A DNA stretch of 64,000 bases from Lysobacteraceae bacterium NML07-0707 (GCA_002798295.1 NWQT01000014.1:1-64000); one strand, 5' to 3'. Positions 1-10,160 are shown, numbered from the stretch's first letter. A program made the numbers and translations. The notes: generated by a model not told the origin, from the sequence alone.

Positions 1-132
1 GTGCGCGAAGCCGCCTATGGATGGATGCTCGAATACAACCAGGCGCGTCCTCACGACGCACTCGGCCATCTCACCCCCACCGAATACCGCAATCACCTCG
101 CCGGAAGTTCTACTTTTGAAATGTATGCTTGA
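1..132 (+). CDS. IS3-family transposase (OrfB), C-terminal fragment cut by window edge
   Basis: The frame is open from base 1 to TGA at 130-132. The 43 residues include YNQARPHDALGHLTPTEYR, the end of the IS3-type integrase core (rve), in which 'YN..RPH..LG..TP..Y' is standard. The 5' part lies outside the window, so it cannot be said whether the element is complete. The downstream sequence before the catalase terminator shows no further gene. Confidence 0.85.
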   Translation: MREAAYGWMLEYNQARPHDALGHLTPTEYRNHLAGSSTFEMYA

Positions 133-320
133 CGGGGAAGCTTACGAGGGCAACCCGATTAACCAAGACTGCCAAAGGCGCTGATTCTCCCATGCACTGA
201 CGGGGCAAACCAGATGACGAAACCAGGATCCCTTTAACCAGTACGGCCAATCACCGCAGGCACTTACCCTCCGGATTAAAGCAGATAGCTCCAGCAGCGC
301 CCAACACAATTGCGGCTCGC
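133..320. other. Intergenic stretch without recognisable gene
   Basis: Between the transposase end and the catalase terminator I see no credible coding region, RNA gene or complete repeat. The first bases probably still belong to the 3' end of the IS3 element, but no matching terminal inverted repeat is available inside the window. Confidence 0.4.
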
Positions 321-352
321 ACAAAAAACCCGTCCGGTTACACCGGACGGGT
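321..352 (-). terminator. Rho-independent terminator of katA
   Basis: A perfect 10-bp stem (ACCCGTCCGG / CCGGACGGGT, 328-337 and 343-352) with a 5-nt loop is followed on the minus strand by a run of six T. It lies about 20 bp beyond the catalase stop codon. Confidence 0.9.
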
Positions 353-374
353 CGCGTTTCGCAGTGGTTGGCGA

Positions 375-1904
375 TTACAGCAAGCCCGGGTTGCCCTTGG
401 CCGGGTCGCTGTCTCGGGCGGCGATGGCATCGGCCACGCTCATCCCCAGCGCCTTGGCCACGCCTTCGCCATAGGCCGGGTCGCAACTATTGCAATTGCG
501 GATATGGCGGTACTTGATGAAGTCCGGCGCATCGCCCATGGCAGCGGCGGTGTTGTTGAACAGCGCCTGTTTTTGCTCGGCATTCATCAGCTGGAACAGC
601 GCACGCGGCTGGCTGAAGTAATCCGCATCGTCTTCGCGGAAACTCCAGTGCTGGGCATCGCCCGAGATGCGCAGCGGCGGTTCGGCGTACTGCGGTTGTT
701 CCTGCCACTGGCCAAAGCTGTTGGGCTCGTAATGCAGGGTGCTGCCGTAGTTGCCATCCATGCGCCCCTGGCCATCGCGGGCGTTGCTCATCACCGGGCA
801 GCGCGCGGCATTCACCGGAATCTGGTGGTGATTCACACCCAGACGATAGCGCTGTGCATCGGCGTAGTTGAACAGGCGCGCCTGCAACATGCGGTCAGGC
901 GAGGCGCCAATGCCGGGTACCAGGTTGCTGGGGGCAAAGGCCGATTGCTCGACATCGGCAAAGAAGTTTTCCGGGTTCTTGTTCAGCTCGAACTCGCCCA
1001 CTTCAATCAGCGGGTAGTCCTTCTTCGGCCACACTTTGGTGAGGTCAAACGGGTGATACGGCACTTTTTCCGCATCAGCCTCGGGCATCACCTGGATATA
1101 CATCTTCCATTTCGGGAAGTCGCCGCGCTCAATCGCCTCATACAGATCCCTCTGGTGACTTTCACGGTCATTGCCGACCATCTCGGCTGCTTCTGCATCG
1201 CTCAGGTTCTTGATGCCCTGCTGGGTGCGGAAGTGGAATTTCACCCAGAAGCGCTCGCCCGCCTCGTTCCAGAAGCTGTAGGTGTGCGAGCCGAAGCCAT
1301 GCATATGGCGATAGCTGGCCGGGATGCCGCGATCACTCATGACGATGGTGACCTGATGGAAGGCTTCGGGCAGCAGCGTCCAGAAATCCCAGTTGTTGGT
1401 GGCCGAGCGCATATTGGTGCGCGGGTCGCGCTTGACGGCCTTGTTGAGGTCGGGGAACTTGCGCGGGTCGCGCAGGAAGAACACCGGGGTATTGTTGCCG
1501 ACCATGTCCCAGTTGCCTTCTTCGGTGTAGAACTTCAGCGCAAAGCCGCGGATGTCGCGCTCGGCATCGGCCGCACCGCGCTCACCGGCTACGGTAGTGA
1601 AGCGGGCAAACATTTCGGTCTTCTTGCCGACCTGGCTGAAAATTGCCGCACGGGTGTAACGGGTAATGTCATTGGTGACAGTGAAAGTGCCGAAGGCGCC
1701 GCTGCCCTTGGCGTGCATGCGGCGCTCGGGGATCACTTCGCGCACGAAGTTGGCGAGCTTTTCGTTCAGCCACAGGTCCTGGGCCAGCAGCGGGCCGCGC
1801 GCTCCAACGGTGAGGCTGTCCTGGTTATTGGGTACCGGCGCACCATTGTTCATGGTCAGATGGGTGACGGGGCATTGCCCCTTGTTGTTTTGGCTCTCGC
1901 TCAT
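375..1904 (-). CDS. katA: Monofunctional haem catalase
   Basis: Cytoplasmic catalase (2 H2O2 to O2 and water), 509 aa, the length of small-subunit clade catalases. Visible hallmarks are the distal-haem histidine (His64 in [12 protein letters not shown]), the asparagine in [11 protein letters not shown] near residue 137, and the proximal haem-ligand tyrosine Tyr347 in [14 protein letters not shown]. The ATG at 1904 is preceded by a clear AAGGAG about 7 nt upstream. The gene follows pgi on the same strand but probably has its own promoter. An OxyR-like dyad lies about 80 bp upstream of the start and a strong terminator follows the stop. No oxyR gene is present in this window. Confidence 0.97.
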   Translation of the reverse strand: MSESQNNKGQCPVTHLTMNNGAPVPNNQDSLTVGARGPLLAQDLWLNEKLANFVREVIPERRMHAKGSGAFGTFTVTNDITRYTRAAIFSQVGKKTEMFARFTTVAGERGAADAERDIRGFALKFYTEEGNWDMVGNNTPVFFLRDPRKFPDLNKAVKRDPRTNMRSATNNWDFWTLLPEAFHQVTIVMSDRGIPASYRHMHGFGSHTYSFWNEAGERFWVKFHFRTQQGIKNLSDAEAAEMVGNDRESHQRDLYEAIERGDFPKWKMYIQVMPEADAEKVPYHPFDLTKVWPKKDYPLIEVGEFELNKNPENFFADVEQSAFAPSNLVPGIGASPDRMLQARLFNYADAQRYRLGVNHHQIPVNAARCPVMSNARDGQGRMDGNYGSTLHYEPNSFGQWQEQPQYAEPPLRISGDAQHWSFREDDADYFSQPRALFQLMNAEQKQALFNNTAAAMGDAPDFIKYRHIRNCNSCDPAYGEGVAKALGMSVADAIAARDSDPAKGNPGLL

Positions 1905-1984
1905 GGCGTGGCTCCTTGGTGGTAAGTGCAGCCACGATAGCGCCAGGCAATCAAAATATAAAATTGATTATTTTTCTTCTATTG

Positions 1985-1999
1985 ATAGCTTTTAACTAT
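1985..1999 (-). promoter_or_regulatory. OxyR-like dyad upstream of katA
   Basis: The sequence ATAGCTTTTAACTAT fits the OxyR half-operator ATAG-N-T-NNN-A-N-CTAT at every defined position on both strands. It is embedded in a longer dyad (ATTGATAG...CTATCAAT, 1981-2003) and overlaps the pgi stop codon. The adjacent half-site on the katA side (1963-1977) matches only weakly. A TATATT hexamer on the minus strand between the site and katA could serve as the -10. Binding by OxyR is inferred from pattern and gene context only. Confidence 0.5.
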
Positions 2000-3497
2000 C
2001 AATACTGCGAATCTGCCCAATCAGCGCCGCTGTCACCGCATCTTCGGCCACTGATTCGCCACGCAAAGCCGGCAGCAAGGCGCTAGCCACCTGCTTGCCC
2101 AGCTCCACGCCAAACTGGTCAAAGGCATTGATGCCCCATAACACCGCCTGCAAATACACGCTGTGCTCATACAGCGCCAGCAAATGCCCCAGCGCGAAAG
2201 CATCCAGCCTGTCCAGCATCAGCAGCGTACTGGGTCGCCCGCCGGGATATGCCCGGTGCGGGTCATCGCAGGGCTTGCCATTGGCCAGCGCCTGGCTTTG
2301 CGCCAGCAGGTTGCAAAGCAGTAATTGATGGTTTTCTGCAAAGCCATGGTCGGGACGAATCACGCCAATGAAATCGCAGGGCACGATTTCGCTGCCCTGG
2401 TGCAGCGCCTGGAAAAAACTGTGCTGGCAATCGCTGCCCACCCCGCCCCACCATACGGGCGAGGTATTGGCCTCCACCGGCTGGCCATCGCAACGCACAC
2501 ATTTGCCCAGGCTCTCCATGGTCAGCTGTTGCAGATAGGCCGGCATCAGTGCCAGGCGCTGGTCATAGGGCATTACGGCCTGGGTAGCGGCGCCCATCGC
2601 CTGCCGGTTCCAGACAGCAGTCAGCGCATGACGCATCGCCAGATTCTCGGCAACCGGTGTGCCAAGCGCATGCGCATCAAAGGCTGATGCCCCTTTGAGC
2701 AGCTCAACAAAAGCAGGCATTCCCAGCGCCAGGGCAATCGGCAAGCCCACTGCCGACCACAGCGAATAACGCCCGCCGACCCAATCCCACATTGGCAGGA
2801 TGCGCTCGGGCGCGATACCCAGCTCGTCCGCAGCGCGCGACTGATTGGCGGTGACCGCGTACAGCCGGGTGTCATCCTCCAGCCAGTCGCGCAAAATGCG
2901 CCCGTTCAGCAAAGTTTCCTGGGTGCCAAAACTCTTGGATATGACGATGCCAAGCGTGTTTTCCGGCTTCAATCCAGCCAATACCCGGCTGATCGCCGCC
3001 GCATCGGCATTGGACACAAAATGCACCCGCAGCCTGGCATGCGTTTTTTGCAGGGCATCGACCACCATCCGTGGCCCAAGGTCAGAGCCGCCAATGCCGA
3101 TACTCACTACATCGGTTATGCGCTCATCCGCATGGATGGCCGCCACCAGCGCCTGCATCCGGGCAAGCGCCGCCTGTGCTTCACGGTGCGCTGCCTGCGC
3201 CGCTTGCGCTGCTGAGATATCGCCGCGCAGTGCGGTATGCAGGGCAGCGCGCTGCTCGCTGACATTGACTGCTTCGCCATCCACCAGGCGCTGCATGGCA
3301 GCGCCAAGCTCGGCCTTGGCAGCCAGCCTGAAAAGCATATCCAACGCCTGCCGGTCGTAATGCTGACGGGCAAAATTGGCGTACAACGGCCCCACGCGCA
3401 GGGCAAAATCCTGCGCCCGCTGCGGGTCTTGCCGCATGAGCTGCTGCAATGGAATGGTTTTGAGTCTTTCGGCTTCCGCTGCCAAATGGCTGAACAT
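1992..3497 (-). CDS. pgi: Glucose-6-phosphate isomerase
   Basis: Interconverts glucose-6-phosphate and fructose-6-phosphate in glycolysis/gluconeogenesis. The 501-aa protein carries the family signatures [39 protein letters not shown], and near the C-terminus [20 protein letters not shown] with GVELGK directly following. It is about 50 residues shorter than the E. coli enzyme, as in many compact bacterial homologues. It begins 7 bp after the panD stop on the same strand, so it is probably the last gene of the pantothenate run. Its stop codon overlaps the dyad proposed as the katA operator. Confidence 0.97.
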   Translation of the reverse strand: MFSHLAAEAERLKTIPLQQLMRQDPQRAQDFALRVGPLYANFARQHYDRQALDMLFRLAAKAELGAAMQRLVDGEAVNVSEQRAALHTALRGDISAAQAAQAAHREAQAALARMQALVAAIHADERITDVVSIGIGGSDLGPRMVVDALQKTHARLRVHFVSNADAAAISRVLAGLKPENTLGIVISKSFGTQETLLNGRILRDWLEDDTRLYAVTANQSRAADELGIAPERILPMWDWVGGRYSLWSAVGLPIALALGMPAFVELLKGASAFDAHALGTPVAENLAMRHALTAVWNRQAMGAATQAVMPYDQRLALMPAYLQQLTMESLGKCVRCDGQPVEANTSPVWWGGVGSDCQHSFFQALHQGSEIVPCDFIGVIRPDHGFAENHQLLLCNLLAQSQALANGKPCDDPHRAYPGGRPSTLLMLDRLDAFALGHLLALYEHSVYLQAVLWGINAFDQFGVELGKQVASALLPALRGESVAEDAVTAALIGQIRSIDS

Positions 3498-3504
3498 GAC
3501 GGAA

Positions 3505-3885
3505 TCAGGCGGCCTGTGCGGGGATGGCGTCGTTGCTATGGGTCATGCGGTTGTGCTGATCGACATACACCAGCTTGGGACGGTGCTGCGCCGCTTCGGC
3601 AGCATCGCACTGGCCATAGGCACAGATGATGACCAAATCGCCGGGGCTGGCCTTGTGCGCGGCCGCGCCATTGACCGAAATGATGCCGCTACCGGCTTCG
3701 GCACGGATGGCATAGGTGGCAAAACGCTCACCGTTGTTGATGTTGTAAATCTCCACGCGCTCATTTTCCAAAATGCCGGAAAGCTCCAGCAAATGACTAT
3801 CAATGGCGCAGCTACCCTCATAATGCAGCTCGGCATGGGTCACGCTGGCGCGGTGGATTTTGGCTTTGAGCAAGGTCAGCAACAT
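3505..3885 (-). CDS. panD: Aspartate 1-decarboxylase precursor
   Basis: Makes beta-alanine from L-aspartate for pantothenate synthesis. It is a pyruvoyl enzyme matured by self-cleavage between Gly24 and Ser25, seen here in HYEGSCAID. The start [16 protein letters not shown] at 3885 gives 126 aa, the usual family length; a longer upstream frame exists but carries no family sequence. It lies 55 bp after panC on the same strand and just before pgi. Together with panB and panC it supplies all the dedicated pantothenate steps except ketopantoate reductase (panE), which is not in this window. Confidence 0.96.
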   Translation of the reverse strand: MLLTLLKAKIHRASVTHAELHYEGSCAIDSHLLELSGILENERVEIYNINNGERFATYAIRAEAGSGIISVNGAAAHKASPGDLVIICAYGQCDAAEAAQHRPKLVYVDQHNRMTHSNDAIPAQAA

Positions 3886-3940
3886 GGCTTTGTTGATCGG
3901 ACAAACAAAGCGCGCAGTGTAGTGGCTATGCCCAATTTTT

Positions 3941-4801
3941 TCACCCTTGCGGCAAAACGCCGGGCGTAAATTCCAGATTGTCAATCAAGCGGGTGTTGCC
4001 AAGCCGCGCGGCAATCAGCGCCACCAGCGGGGTGGAAGCATCCTGCGCGGTTTTGAATTCCGGGGTCAGGATGGATGCATAGTCCACCTGCATGCCAATA
4101 TCCTGCAATGCCGCGCGCGCCTGGCGCTCCACCGCATCGAGCGCCAATCCTGCTTCAACTGCCGCGCGCATCATTTGCAGGGTTTGATGGATATGCGGCG
4201 CCAGCGCGCGTTCTTCAGGCGAGAGGTACTGGTTGCGAGAGCTCATCGCAAGGCCATCGGCTTCGCGCTTGATCGGCGCGCCGATAATCTCGATGGGAAA
4301 CGCCAGCTCCTGCACCAGATGGCGAATCACCGCCAATTGTTGATAATCCTTGCGGCCAAACACGGCGACATCCGGCTGCACCTGGTTGAACAGCCGCGCC
4401 ACCACTGTCGCTACGCCATCAAAATGCCCGGGGCGATGCGCACCATCCAAAATCTCGGTAATGCCGGGCACGCGCACCGTCACCACATGCTCAAGCCCCA
4501 GCGGGTACATGCTTGCCACCGAAGGCCGCCACAACAGGTCGCAGCCGGCAGTCTCAAGCCCGTCTGCATCGGCTTGCGGGGTGCGCGGATAGCGTTCGAA
4601 ATCTTCATTGGGGCCGAACTGGGTGGGGTTGACGAACACGCTCGCCACCACCCGATCGGCGTGCTGGCGGGCCAACGCAATCAGCGAATAATGCCCATCA
4701 TGCAAATTGCCCATGGTGGGCACGAAGGCCACACGCTGCCCGGCCTGTTTCCAGGCGGCGATTTCCCGGCGTAATTCGGGCAGATTTTCAATAATTTTCA
4801 T
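3941..4801 (-). CDS. panC: Pantothenate synthetase
   Basis: ATP-dependent condensation of pantoate and beta-alanine, via a pantoyl-adenylate. Visible motifs are [10 protein letters not shown] (HIGH-like, residues 29-38), [26 protein letters not shown] and MSSRNQYL. The start [12 protein letters not shown] gives 286 aa, the normal length. Its ATG overlaps the panB stop by 4 nt (ATGA), indicating translational coupling. An in-frame extension upstream lies inside panB and is rejected as the start. Confidence 0.97.
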   Translation of the reverse strand: MKIIENLPELRREIAAWKQAGQRVAFVPTMGNLHDGHYSLIALARQHADRVVASVFVNPTQFGPNEDFERYPRTPQADADGLETAGCDLLWRPSVASMYPLGLEHVVTVRVPGITEILDGAHRPGHFDGVATVVARLFNQVQPDVAVFGRKDYQQLAVIRHLVQELAFPIEIIGAPIKREADGLAMSSRNQYLSPEERALAPHIHQTLQMMRAAVEAGLALDAVERQARAALQDIGMQVDYASILTPEFKTAQDASTPLVALIAARLGNTRLIDNLEFTPGVLPQG

Positions 4802-5613
4802 GCCTTGTAACCGTGTTCTTCTGCGGGGAAGCTGCCCGCTTGCACCGCCTCGACATAGGCCGCCACTGCGCCGGCAACCGAGCCGCCTTCGGCAAGAAAA
4901 TCGCGCACAAAGCGCGGCCTGCGATGCCCCAAATCCAGCCCCAGCATATCGTGCAACACCAGCACCTGACCGTCGCAATCCTTGCCTGCGCCAATGCCAA
5001 TGGTGGGAATGGGTGAATCATGGCTGATGCGGGCGGCAAGCGGCGCAGTCACGGCTTCAAGCACCAGCAGCGCCGCGCCCGCTTCGGCGACCTGCCGGGC
5101 TTCCTGGCATAGCTTTTGCGCCGCCGCATTGCCCCTGCCCTGCACTTTGAAGCCGCCAAAACGCAGCACCGATTGCGGCGTCAGCCCCAGATGCGCACAT
5201 ACCGGGATTTCCCGCTCAACCAGATACTCAATCACCGCCAGCTTGTGGCCGGCGCCTTCGAGCTTGACCATGCCCGCGCCTGCGCGCAGCAGGGCGGTGG
5301 CCGCATCCAAGGCACGCTCGGGCGTGGCATCGGCCTGAAACGGCAAGTCGGCGACAATCAGGGCGCGCCGGGTCGCGGCTGCCACACAGCGGGTGTGATA
5401 GGCGATGTCTTCCACCGTCACCCCTAGGGTGGAATGGCCGCCCTGCACCACCATGCCCAGCGAGTCGCCCACCAGAATCAAATCCACTCCGGCGTTATCC
5501 AGGGTGCGGGCAAAACCGGCGTCATAACAGGTCAGCATGCTGAGCTTGTGCCCGGCCTGGCGCAGGGCGAGCAAATCCGGCACGGTCACGGGTTTGCGTT
5601 GGGAATCGGTCAT
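4798..5613 (-). CDS. panB: 3-methyl-2-oxobutanoate hydroxymethyltransferase
   Basis: First committed step of pantothenate synthesis: transfers a hydroxymethyl group from methylene-tetrahydrofolate to alpha-ketoisovalerate. The 271-aa protein shows [32 protein letters not shown] (metal and substrate site), VKLEGA and the C-terminal region [20 protein letters not shown]. It lies between folK (44 bp gap) and panC (4-nt overlap). Neighbouring folK is consistent with its folate cofactor dependence. Confidence 0.97.
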   Translation of the reverse strand: MTDSQRKPVTVPDLLALRQAGHKLSMLTCYDAGFARTLDNAGVDLILVGDSLGMVVQGGHSTLGVTVEDIAYHTRCVAAATRRALIVADLPFQADATPERALDAATALLRAGAGMVKLEGAGHKLAVIEYLVEREIPVCAHLGLTPQSVLRFGGFKVQGRGNAAAQKLCQEARQVAEAGAALLVLEAVTAPLAARISHDSPIPTIGIGAGKDCDGQVLVLHDMLGLDLGHRRPRFVRDFLAEGGSVAGAVAAYVEAVQAGSFPAEEHGYKA

Positions 5614-5657
5614 GAGGATGAAAGCCGCAATGGGGAGCGCATTGTAGCGCCCGTGTT

Positions 5658-6122
5658 TTATGACAGGCGCATCAAGGCGTCGGCTGCCGGGCCAATGCCG
5701 GGAATCTGGATCTGCGGCGCGATTTCCAGCAATGGCTCCAGCACAAAGCGCCGCTCGGCCATGCGCGGATGCGGCACGATAAGGCCATCGACTTCGATCA
5801 CCTCATCGCCATACAGCAATAAATCAAGATCCAGGGTGCGCGGCCCCCAGCGCTGCTCGCACTGCCGGTCACGGCCATGCGCACGCTCGATGGCAAACAG
5901 CGCCTGCAACAAGTCTGCCGCAGCGAGCCCGGTTTCCAGCGCTGCCACGGCATTGCAGAAATCGGCCTGCTCGATGCCGCCTACCGGCGCAGTGCGATAC
6001 AGGCGGGAAGCTGCCAGCAGCCGGGTTTGCGGTAACCCGGCCAGTGCCGCAAGCCCTGATTGCAGCGTCGCTACCGGGTCGCCGACATTACCGCCGAGGC
6101 CAACAAAGGCGCGCTGGCTCAT
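5658..6122 (-). CDS. folK: 2-amino-4-hydroxy-6-hydroxymethyldihydropteridine pyrophosphokinase (HPPK)
   Basis: Transfers pyrophosphate from ATP to the pterin precursor of folate. The 154-aa, single-domain protein has the N-terminal [12 protein letters not shown], the YRTAPVGG loop, and the signature [16 protein letters not shown] followed by [14 protein letters not shown]. Its ATG overlaps the pcnB stop by 4 nt (ATGA). The pcnB-folK-panB-panC-panD order is a familiar gammaproteobacterial arrangement. Confidence 0.97.
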   Translation of the reverse strand: MSQRAFVGLGGNVGDPVATLQSGLAALAGLPQTRLLAASRLYRTAPVGGIEQADFCNAVAALETGLAAADLLQALFAIERAHGRDRQCEQRWGPRTLDLDLLLYGDEVIEVDGLIVPHPRMAERRFVLEPLLEIAPQIQIPGIGPAADALMRLS

Positions 6123-7474
6123 TGTTTTATCTTGCGCATGCCACGCCGGCGATAGCGCGGTTTTTTCGATTTTTCCAAGGTTTCAGCGGCGTGCTGGGCT
6201 TCTTCTGCAGCGATTTCATCAGGCAGCTCCACAGGCTCGGGCAGCCATTGCTGCACCGCTGCGGCCGATTGCTCCCCGCGCCAGAAAGCGATATCGGCCT
6301 CGTGCTCATCGGAGGCATGGCGGCGCAGCTGCAAAAAGTCGAATGCGGCGCGAAAGCGCGGATGCGCCAGGGTGCGCCCCACCCGCTTGCGCTGGGCAAA
6401 GCGCGGCTGCATCAGCCAGATTTCCTGCATCGGCAGGGAGAACCGGCGCGGCAGCGCAATGGTACGGGTCTGGTGCAAAGTCACCTGATCAGCGGCGCGA
6501 CGCTGCGCCTCGGCCAAATGCACGCCCCGGCTTTGCAATTTCATCAGCGCATGCGCATAGGCAGGCCACAGCAGCAGGGCAAACAGGAAAGCCGGCGATA
6601 CCGATTCATCACGCGCCACACGCGCATCGGTCGCGGCAAGCCCGGCCATCAGCATCCGCCGCAGCGCGCCGCTGCGATTGGCGGCCAGTGCAGCGGCGGT
6701 TTCCGGCAGCAGAACCGGTAGCAGGCCATGCGCCTCCAGCCCTTCAAAACTGGCGCAGGCATGGCCTGAGAGAAACAGTTTCAGGGTTTCTTCAAACAAG
6801 CGTGCGGGCGCGGCCTCGGCCAGCAACGGCGCCAGCGCCGGGATGGGCCGCGCCGTTTCCGGCTCGATAGCAAACCCGAGCTTGGCGGCCAGACGCACCG
6901 CCCGCAACATGCGTACCGGGTCTTCGCGGTAGCGCGCCTTCGGCTCGCCAATCAGGCGCAGCACACGGTTTTGCACATCGGCAAAACCGCCGCAGTAATC
7001 GCGCACCGAAAAATCCTCAATGGCGTAATACAGCGCATTGGCACTGAAATCCCGGCGCAGCGCGTCTTCTTCGATGCTGCCGTAGATATTGTCACGCAGC
7101 AGGCGGCCATCCTCATCAATCTGCCGGTCGCCGTTTTCATCACTGCCACCGGCAGCGCGGAAGGTCGCCACCTCGATGATTTCCCGGCCAAACATCACAT
7201 GCGCCAGGCGGAAACGGCGGCCAATCAGGCGGCAATTGCGGAACAGCGCCTTGACTTCTTCGGGCGTGGCATCGGTGGCGACGTCAAAATCCTTAGGAAT
7301 GACGCCAATCAGCAAATCGCGGACGGCGCCGCCCACCAGATGCGCCTGAAAACCTGCCTCGCGCAGCCGGTACAGCACCCGCAAGGCATTGGCGCTGATG
7401 TTCTTGCGCGAAATATTGTGCCCATCGCGCGGAATGTGTTGCACCCTGGCCTGGGTCTGGGAATGTTCTGCCAT
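6119..7474 (-). CDS. pcnB: Poly(A) polymerase I
   Basis: Adds 3' poly(A) tails to RNA, promoting exonucleolytic decay. The 451-aa protein has the nucleotidyltransferase core: LVGGAVRDLLIG, the metal-binding pair in DFDVATDATPEE, RRFRLAHVMFG and RRDFSANALYY. The RNA-binding and C-terminal domains follow. The Lys/Arg-rich tail ([12 protein letters not shown]) is typical of PcnB rather than of CCA-adding enzymes. It is the first gene of the minus-strand run reaching pgi; its promoter should lie in the 136-bp gap shared with divergent fdxA. Confidence 0.95.
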   Translation of the reverse strand: MAEHSQTQARVQHIPRDGHNISRKNISANALRVLYRLREAGFQAHLVGGAVRDLLIGVIPKDFDVATDATPEEVKALFRNCRLIGRRFRLAHVMFGREIIEVATFRAAGGSDENGDRQIDEDGRLLRDNIYGSIEEDALRRDFSANALYYAIEDFSVRDYCGGFADVQNRVLRLIGEPKARYREDPVRMLRAVRLAAKLGFAIEPETARPIPALAPLLAEAAPARLFEETLKLFLSGHACASFEGLEAHGLLPVLLPETAAALAANRSGALRRMLMAGLAATDARVARDESVSPAFLFALLLWPAYAHALMKLQSRGVHLAEAQRRAADQVTLHQTRTIALPRRFSLPMQEIWLMQPRFAQRKRVGRTLAHPRFRAAFDFLQLRRHASDEHEADIAFWRGEQSAAAVQQWLPEPVELPDEIAAEEAQHAAETLEKSKKPRYRRRGMRKIKQ

Positions 7475-7610
7475 TCGTCCCTGGTCGTGTCAATTTGGAT
7501 GAATGCGCCTATACTATCGCGCTTCGCGCAAGATGCGAGCACTGCCGCCCCGGCCCACATGCGCCGCACCCGCGCGGCAGCCCCCCATAGCCAGGATTAT
7601 CCAAGCCGCC

Positions 7611-7934
7611 ATGCCCTTCGTCGTCACCGACAACTGCATCAAATGCAAATACACCGACTGCGTGGAAGTCTGCCCGGTCGATTGCTTCCATGAAGGTCCG
7701 AATTTTCTGGTCATCGACCCGGACGAGTGCATCGACTGCACCCTGTGCGAGCCGGAATGTCCGGCCAATGCCATCTTCCCCGAGGATGACGTGCCCGCAG
7801 GCCAGGAGCATTTCATCGCCCTGAACGCCGAACTCACCCCGCTGTGGCCGGTCATCACCACCCGCAAAGACCCGCTGCCCGATGCCAGCGAATGGGATGG
7901 CAAACCCAACAAACTGCCCCTGCTCGAGCGCTGA
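7611..7934 (+). CDS. fdxA: Seven-iron ferredoxin (3Fe-4S + 4Fe-4S)
   Basis: Small electron-transfer protein of 107 aa. Cysteines at 9, 12, 17, 21, 25, 40, 43, 46 and 50 reproduce the Azotobacter ferredoxin I pattern of C-x2-C-x4-C-x3-CP followed by C-x2-C-x2-C-x3-CP. The start [12 protein letters not shown] is the conserved N-terminus; an in-frame upstream extension has no family sequence. The acidic C-terminal half ([19 protein letters not shown]) is also typical of the FdxA type. It is divergent from pcnB and ends in a strong bidirectional terminator shared with bamC. Confidence 0.95.
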   Translation: MPFVVTDNCIKCKYTDCVEVCPVDCFHEGPNFLVIDPDECIDCTLCEPECPANAIFPEDDVPAGQEHFIALNAELTPLWPVITTRKDPLPDASEWDGKPNKLPLLER

Positions 7935-7949
7935 AAACCGGCGCCGTAA

Positions 7950-7988
7950 CCAATAACAAAGCCCGGCGACGCCGGGCTTTGTTATTGG
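7950..7988. terminator. Bidirectional terminator between fdxA and bamC
   Basis: A perfect 18-bp inverted repeat with a 3-nt loop (7950-7967 and 7971-7988) contains the GC-rich core AGCCCGGC/GCCGGGCT. It lies between two convergent genes, 15 bp from each stop. Confidence 0.9.
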
Positions 7989-8002
7989 GGTCTACCGCAA
8001 AA

Positions 8003-8515
8003 TTACTGCCCGCCCAGCGCCTGCTTCAGGGTTGCCAAAAGCTGCGTGGCAGCAGCGCCGGTTTGCGGCACGCCACGCGGGTCGATGATGGAGACATACA
8101 CTTGCTCGCCGGTCTGCACCGCACGCACCAGGAAGTTGCTGCCCTGATAGCTGACATCGTGGCTGCCCAGCAGCTGCGCGCGGCTGGCGACCTGCACGCC
8201 TTCCACCGAGTCGAGCACCTGACCGATGCGCGCAAAGACTTCATCGCGGCTGCCAGCTACCACAAAACCGGCGGCAGGCTGGCTCGGGGCTGCCTGCGCC
8301 GCTTGCGAGGAGGCCATCACGCTCTGCCCCGGCAATGCCATCGCGCCGCTGGTATCGGGACGGCTGAATTCCGGCGGCAATTCCAGCGGACGGGCTTCGC
8401 CGCTCAGCTTGTAGCTGTCATTGTCCTTGCGGAACCAGCCACAGCCGGAAACAAGCGCCACGCTGGCGGCCAGACTGGCAAGGATAGCGATACGGCCGGG
8501 GGAAACATGCGACAT
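8003..8515 (-). CDS. bamC: Outer membrane assembly lipoprotein BamC (NlpB), short form
   Basis: Predicted lipoprotein: signal peptide ending in the lipobox LVSG|C with Cys25 as the lipidated residue. The BamC-type segment YKLSGEARPLELPPEF follows at residues 35-50, then one BamC-like domain around GSRDEVFARIGQVLDSVEGV. At 170 aa it is about half the length of E. coli BamC, so it appears to have a single C-terminal domain. It lies 33 bp downstream of dapA on the same strand, the classical dapA-nlpB pairing. The name rests on the N-terminal motif and this synteny. Confidence 0.8.
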   Translation of the reverse strand: MSHVSPGRIAILASLAASVALVSGCGWFRKDNDSYKLSGEARPLELPPEFSRPDTSGAMALPGQSVMASSQAAQAAPSQPAAGFVVAGSRDEVFARIGQVLDSVEGVQVASRAQLLGSHDVSYQGSNFLVRAVQTGEQVYVSIIDPRGVPQTGAAATQLLATLKQALGGQ

Positions 8516-8548
8516 GGGATTCTCCGTAAATGTAGGGAAGGCAGGCGC

Positions 8549-9454
8549 TTAGCCTGGCTGATTTTCGATGGACAGGATAGCCGCAAGCGTAGTTTGCAGC
8601 CATGCCTGATGCGCAGCAGAGAGCGGCATGAGCGGCAGGCGCAGCCCTTCGCCGATGCCCATCCGCTGCAAGATGGCCTTGACCGGCACCGGATTGGGCT
8701 CGCAACCGAGAAACTCGAATACCGGCTGCAAGCGCCTGTTGAGGGCTTCGGCAGCGGCGTGGTCAGCACTGCGCGAGTGCAGGCAAAGCCGTTGCATGGC
8801 GCGCGGCAGCGCATTGCTGGCCACCGACACCACGCCGTCAGCCCCCGCTAGCATGGCACGGCAAGCCGTCGGATCATCGCCGGAAAGCACCACAAAGCCC
8901 GGATTTTTCAACGCGACGAGCGCAGCCATGCGCTCGGCATCGGCCACCGCTTCCTTGATGCCGATGATGCGCGGATGTGCAGCCAGCGCCGCCACCGTTT
9001 GCGGCTGCATATCGCAGCCGGTGCGACCAGGCACGTTGTACAGCACCACCGGCAAACCACCGGCATCGGCCACCGCCTGATAATGGGCAAGCAATCCGGC
9101 CTGGGTCGGGCGCACATAGGGCGGCGTCACCACCAGTGCTGCATCCGCGCCACAATCGGCGGCGATGCGGGTAAGGGCAATGGTTTTGGCGGTATTGGCA
9201 AGCCCGCTACCGGCCAGCACCGGCACGCGCCCGGCCACCTGCTGAACGGCTGCGCGCAACAGGCTTTGGTATTCGTCATCATCAAGCGCCGCCGCTTCGC
9301 CCGTGGAGCCTGCCACCACCAGCGCCTGTGTGCCGCCCTCCAGTTGCGCCGCAATCAGGCGCTGCCAGGCCGGCATGTCCAGGGCGCCGGCTTTGTCAAA
9401 AGGGGTAATCAGTGCGGTGATGCTGCCCTGAAGTCTGTGCGCAAGTTCAGTCAA
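8549..9454 (-). CDS. dapA: 4-hydroxy-tetrahydrodipicolinate synthase
   Basis: Condenses pyruvate with aspartate semialdehyde at the entry to lysine/diaminopimelate synthesis. TIM-barrel lyase of 301 aa with [14 protein letters not shown], the catalytic tyrosine Tyr139 in [13 protein letters not shown] and the Schiff-base lysine Lys167 in RIIGIKEAV. Start [19 protein letters not shown] fits the family. It is transcribed away from gcvR and is followed by bamC. Confidence 0.96.
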   Translation of the reverse strand: MTELAHRLQGSITALITPFDKAGALDMPAWQRLIAAQLEGGTQALVVAGSTGEAAALDDDEYQSLLRAAVQQVAGRVPVLAGSGLANTAKTIALTRIAADCGADAALVVTPPYVRPTQAGLLAHYQAVADAGGLPVVLYNVPGRTGCDMQPQTVAALAAHPRIIGIKEAVADAERMAALVALKNPGFVVLSGDDPTACRAMLAGADGVVSVASNALPRAMQRLCLHSRSADHAAAEALNRRLQPVFEFLGCEPNPVPVKAILQRMGIGEGLRLPLMPLSAAHQAWLQTTLAAILSIENQPG

Positions 9455-9598
9455 GATGCCAAATCCGTCAAATCATCAGGCCGGTTTTGTCCGGCGCGGG
9501 CATGTTACTTGCGGGCAGAAAGGCCGGGCAAGTATCCTGATTGAAAGTGCCAGCCTCCCGCTGGCTCGTGTTCAGGCCGACCGGCCTTGGAAGCTGTC

Positions 9599-10159
9599 TT
9601 GAACAATCAATCCCCCCGCCCCGCACAGAACGAAAACCATCTTTTCATCAGTGCCTACAGCACCCATCCCAAGTCGCCGCTGCTGGCCGTCACCCGGCGC
9701 ATCGCCGACAGCGGCTGCTCCCTGGTGGATGCGCGCCTGGTGACCGTCGGGCGCGATGTCTCGGTCACGGCGCTGGCCTCGGGCGCCTGGGATGCGGTGG
9801 CCAAACTGGAAACCGCGCTGGAGCGCCTGGGACGCGATGATTCGCTGCGCCTTGTGTACTACCGCACTGCGCCCAAGCCGCTACAGTCCAATCTGATTCC
9901 GTACATGGTCGAGGCGGTCGCCGCCGACAAGCCCGGCATCCTCTACCAGCTGGCCGAATTCTTCCACCAGCAGGGCATCACCGTGGAAACGCTGCACAGC
10001 TCGCGCTACAAGGCGATGCAGACCGGGGCGGAAATGTTCACCGCGCAAGTCACCATCGGCGTGCCCGCAGACATGCACATCGCCACCTTGCGTGATGATT
10101 TCCTGGATTTTTGCGACCATCTGAATCTGGATGCCATCCTTGACCCGATGAAGTTTTGA
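9599..10159 (+). CDS. gcvR: Glycine cleavage system transcriptional repressor GcvR (two ACT domains)
   Basis: Contains two ACT domains: residues about 15-85 (FISAYSTHPKSPLLAVTRRI) and about 95-180 (YMVEAVAADKPGILYQLAEF). In E. coli, GcvR binds GcvA and prevents activation of gcvTHP. No ATG exists in the N-terminal region. I chose TTG at 9599 because GGAAG lies 5 nt upstream; an earlier TTG at 9587 would add four residues. It is 1 bp from bcp, the same pair seen in many gammaproteobacteria. Confidence 0.85.
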   Translation: MNNQSPRPAQNENHLFISAYSTHPKSPLLAVTRRIADSGCSLVDARLVTVGRDVSVTALASGAWDAVAKLETALERLGRDDSLRLVYYRTAPKPLQSNLIPYMVEAVAADKPGILYQLAEFFHQQGITVETLHSSRYKAMQTGAEMFTAQVTIGVPADMHIATLRDDFLDFCDHLNLDAILDPMKF

Positions 10160-10160
10160 G

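Noticed and set aside
504-1925. A 473-codon open frame antisense to the catalase gene
   Set aside because: It mirrors katA exactly, has no family motif, and arises from codon bias of the high-GC catalase gene.
5434-6870. A 478-codon frame antisense to panB, folK and pcnB
   Set aside because: Arg/Ala/Pro-rich shadow sequence; spans several genes with strong family matches on the other strand.
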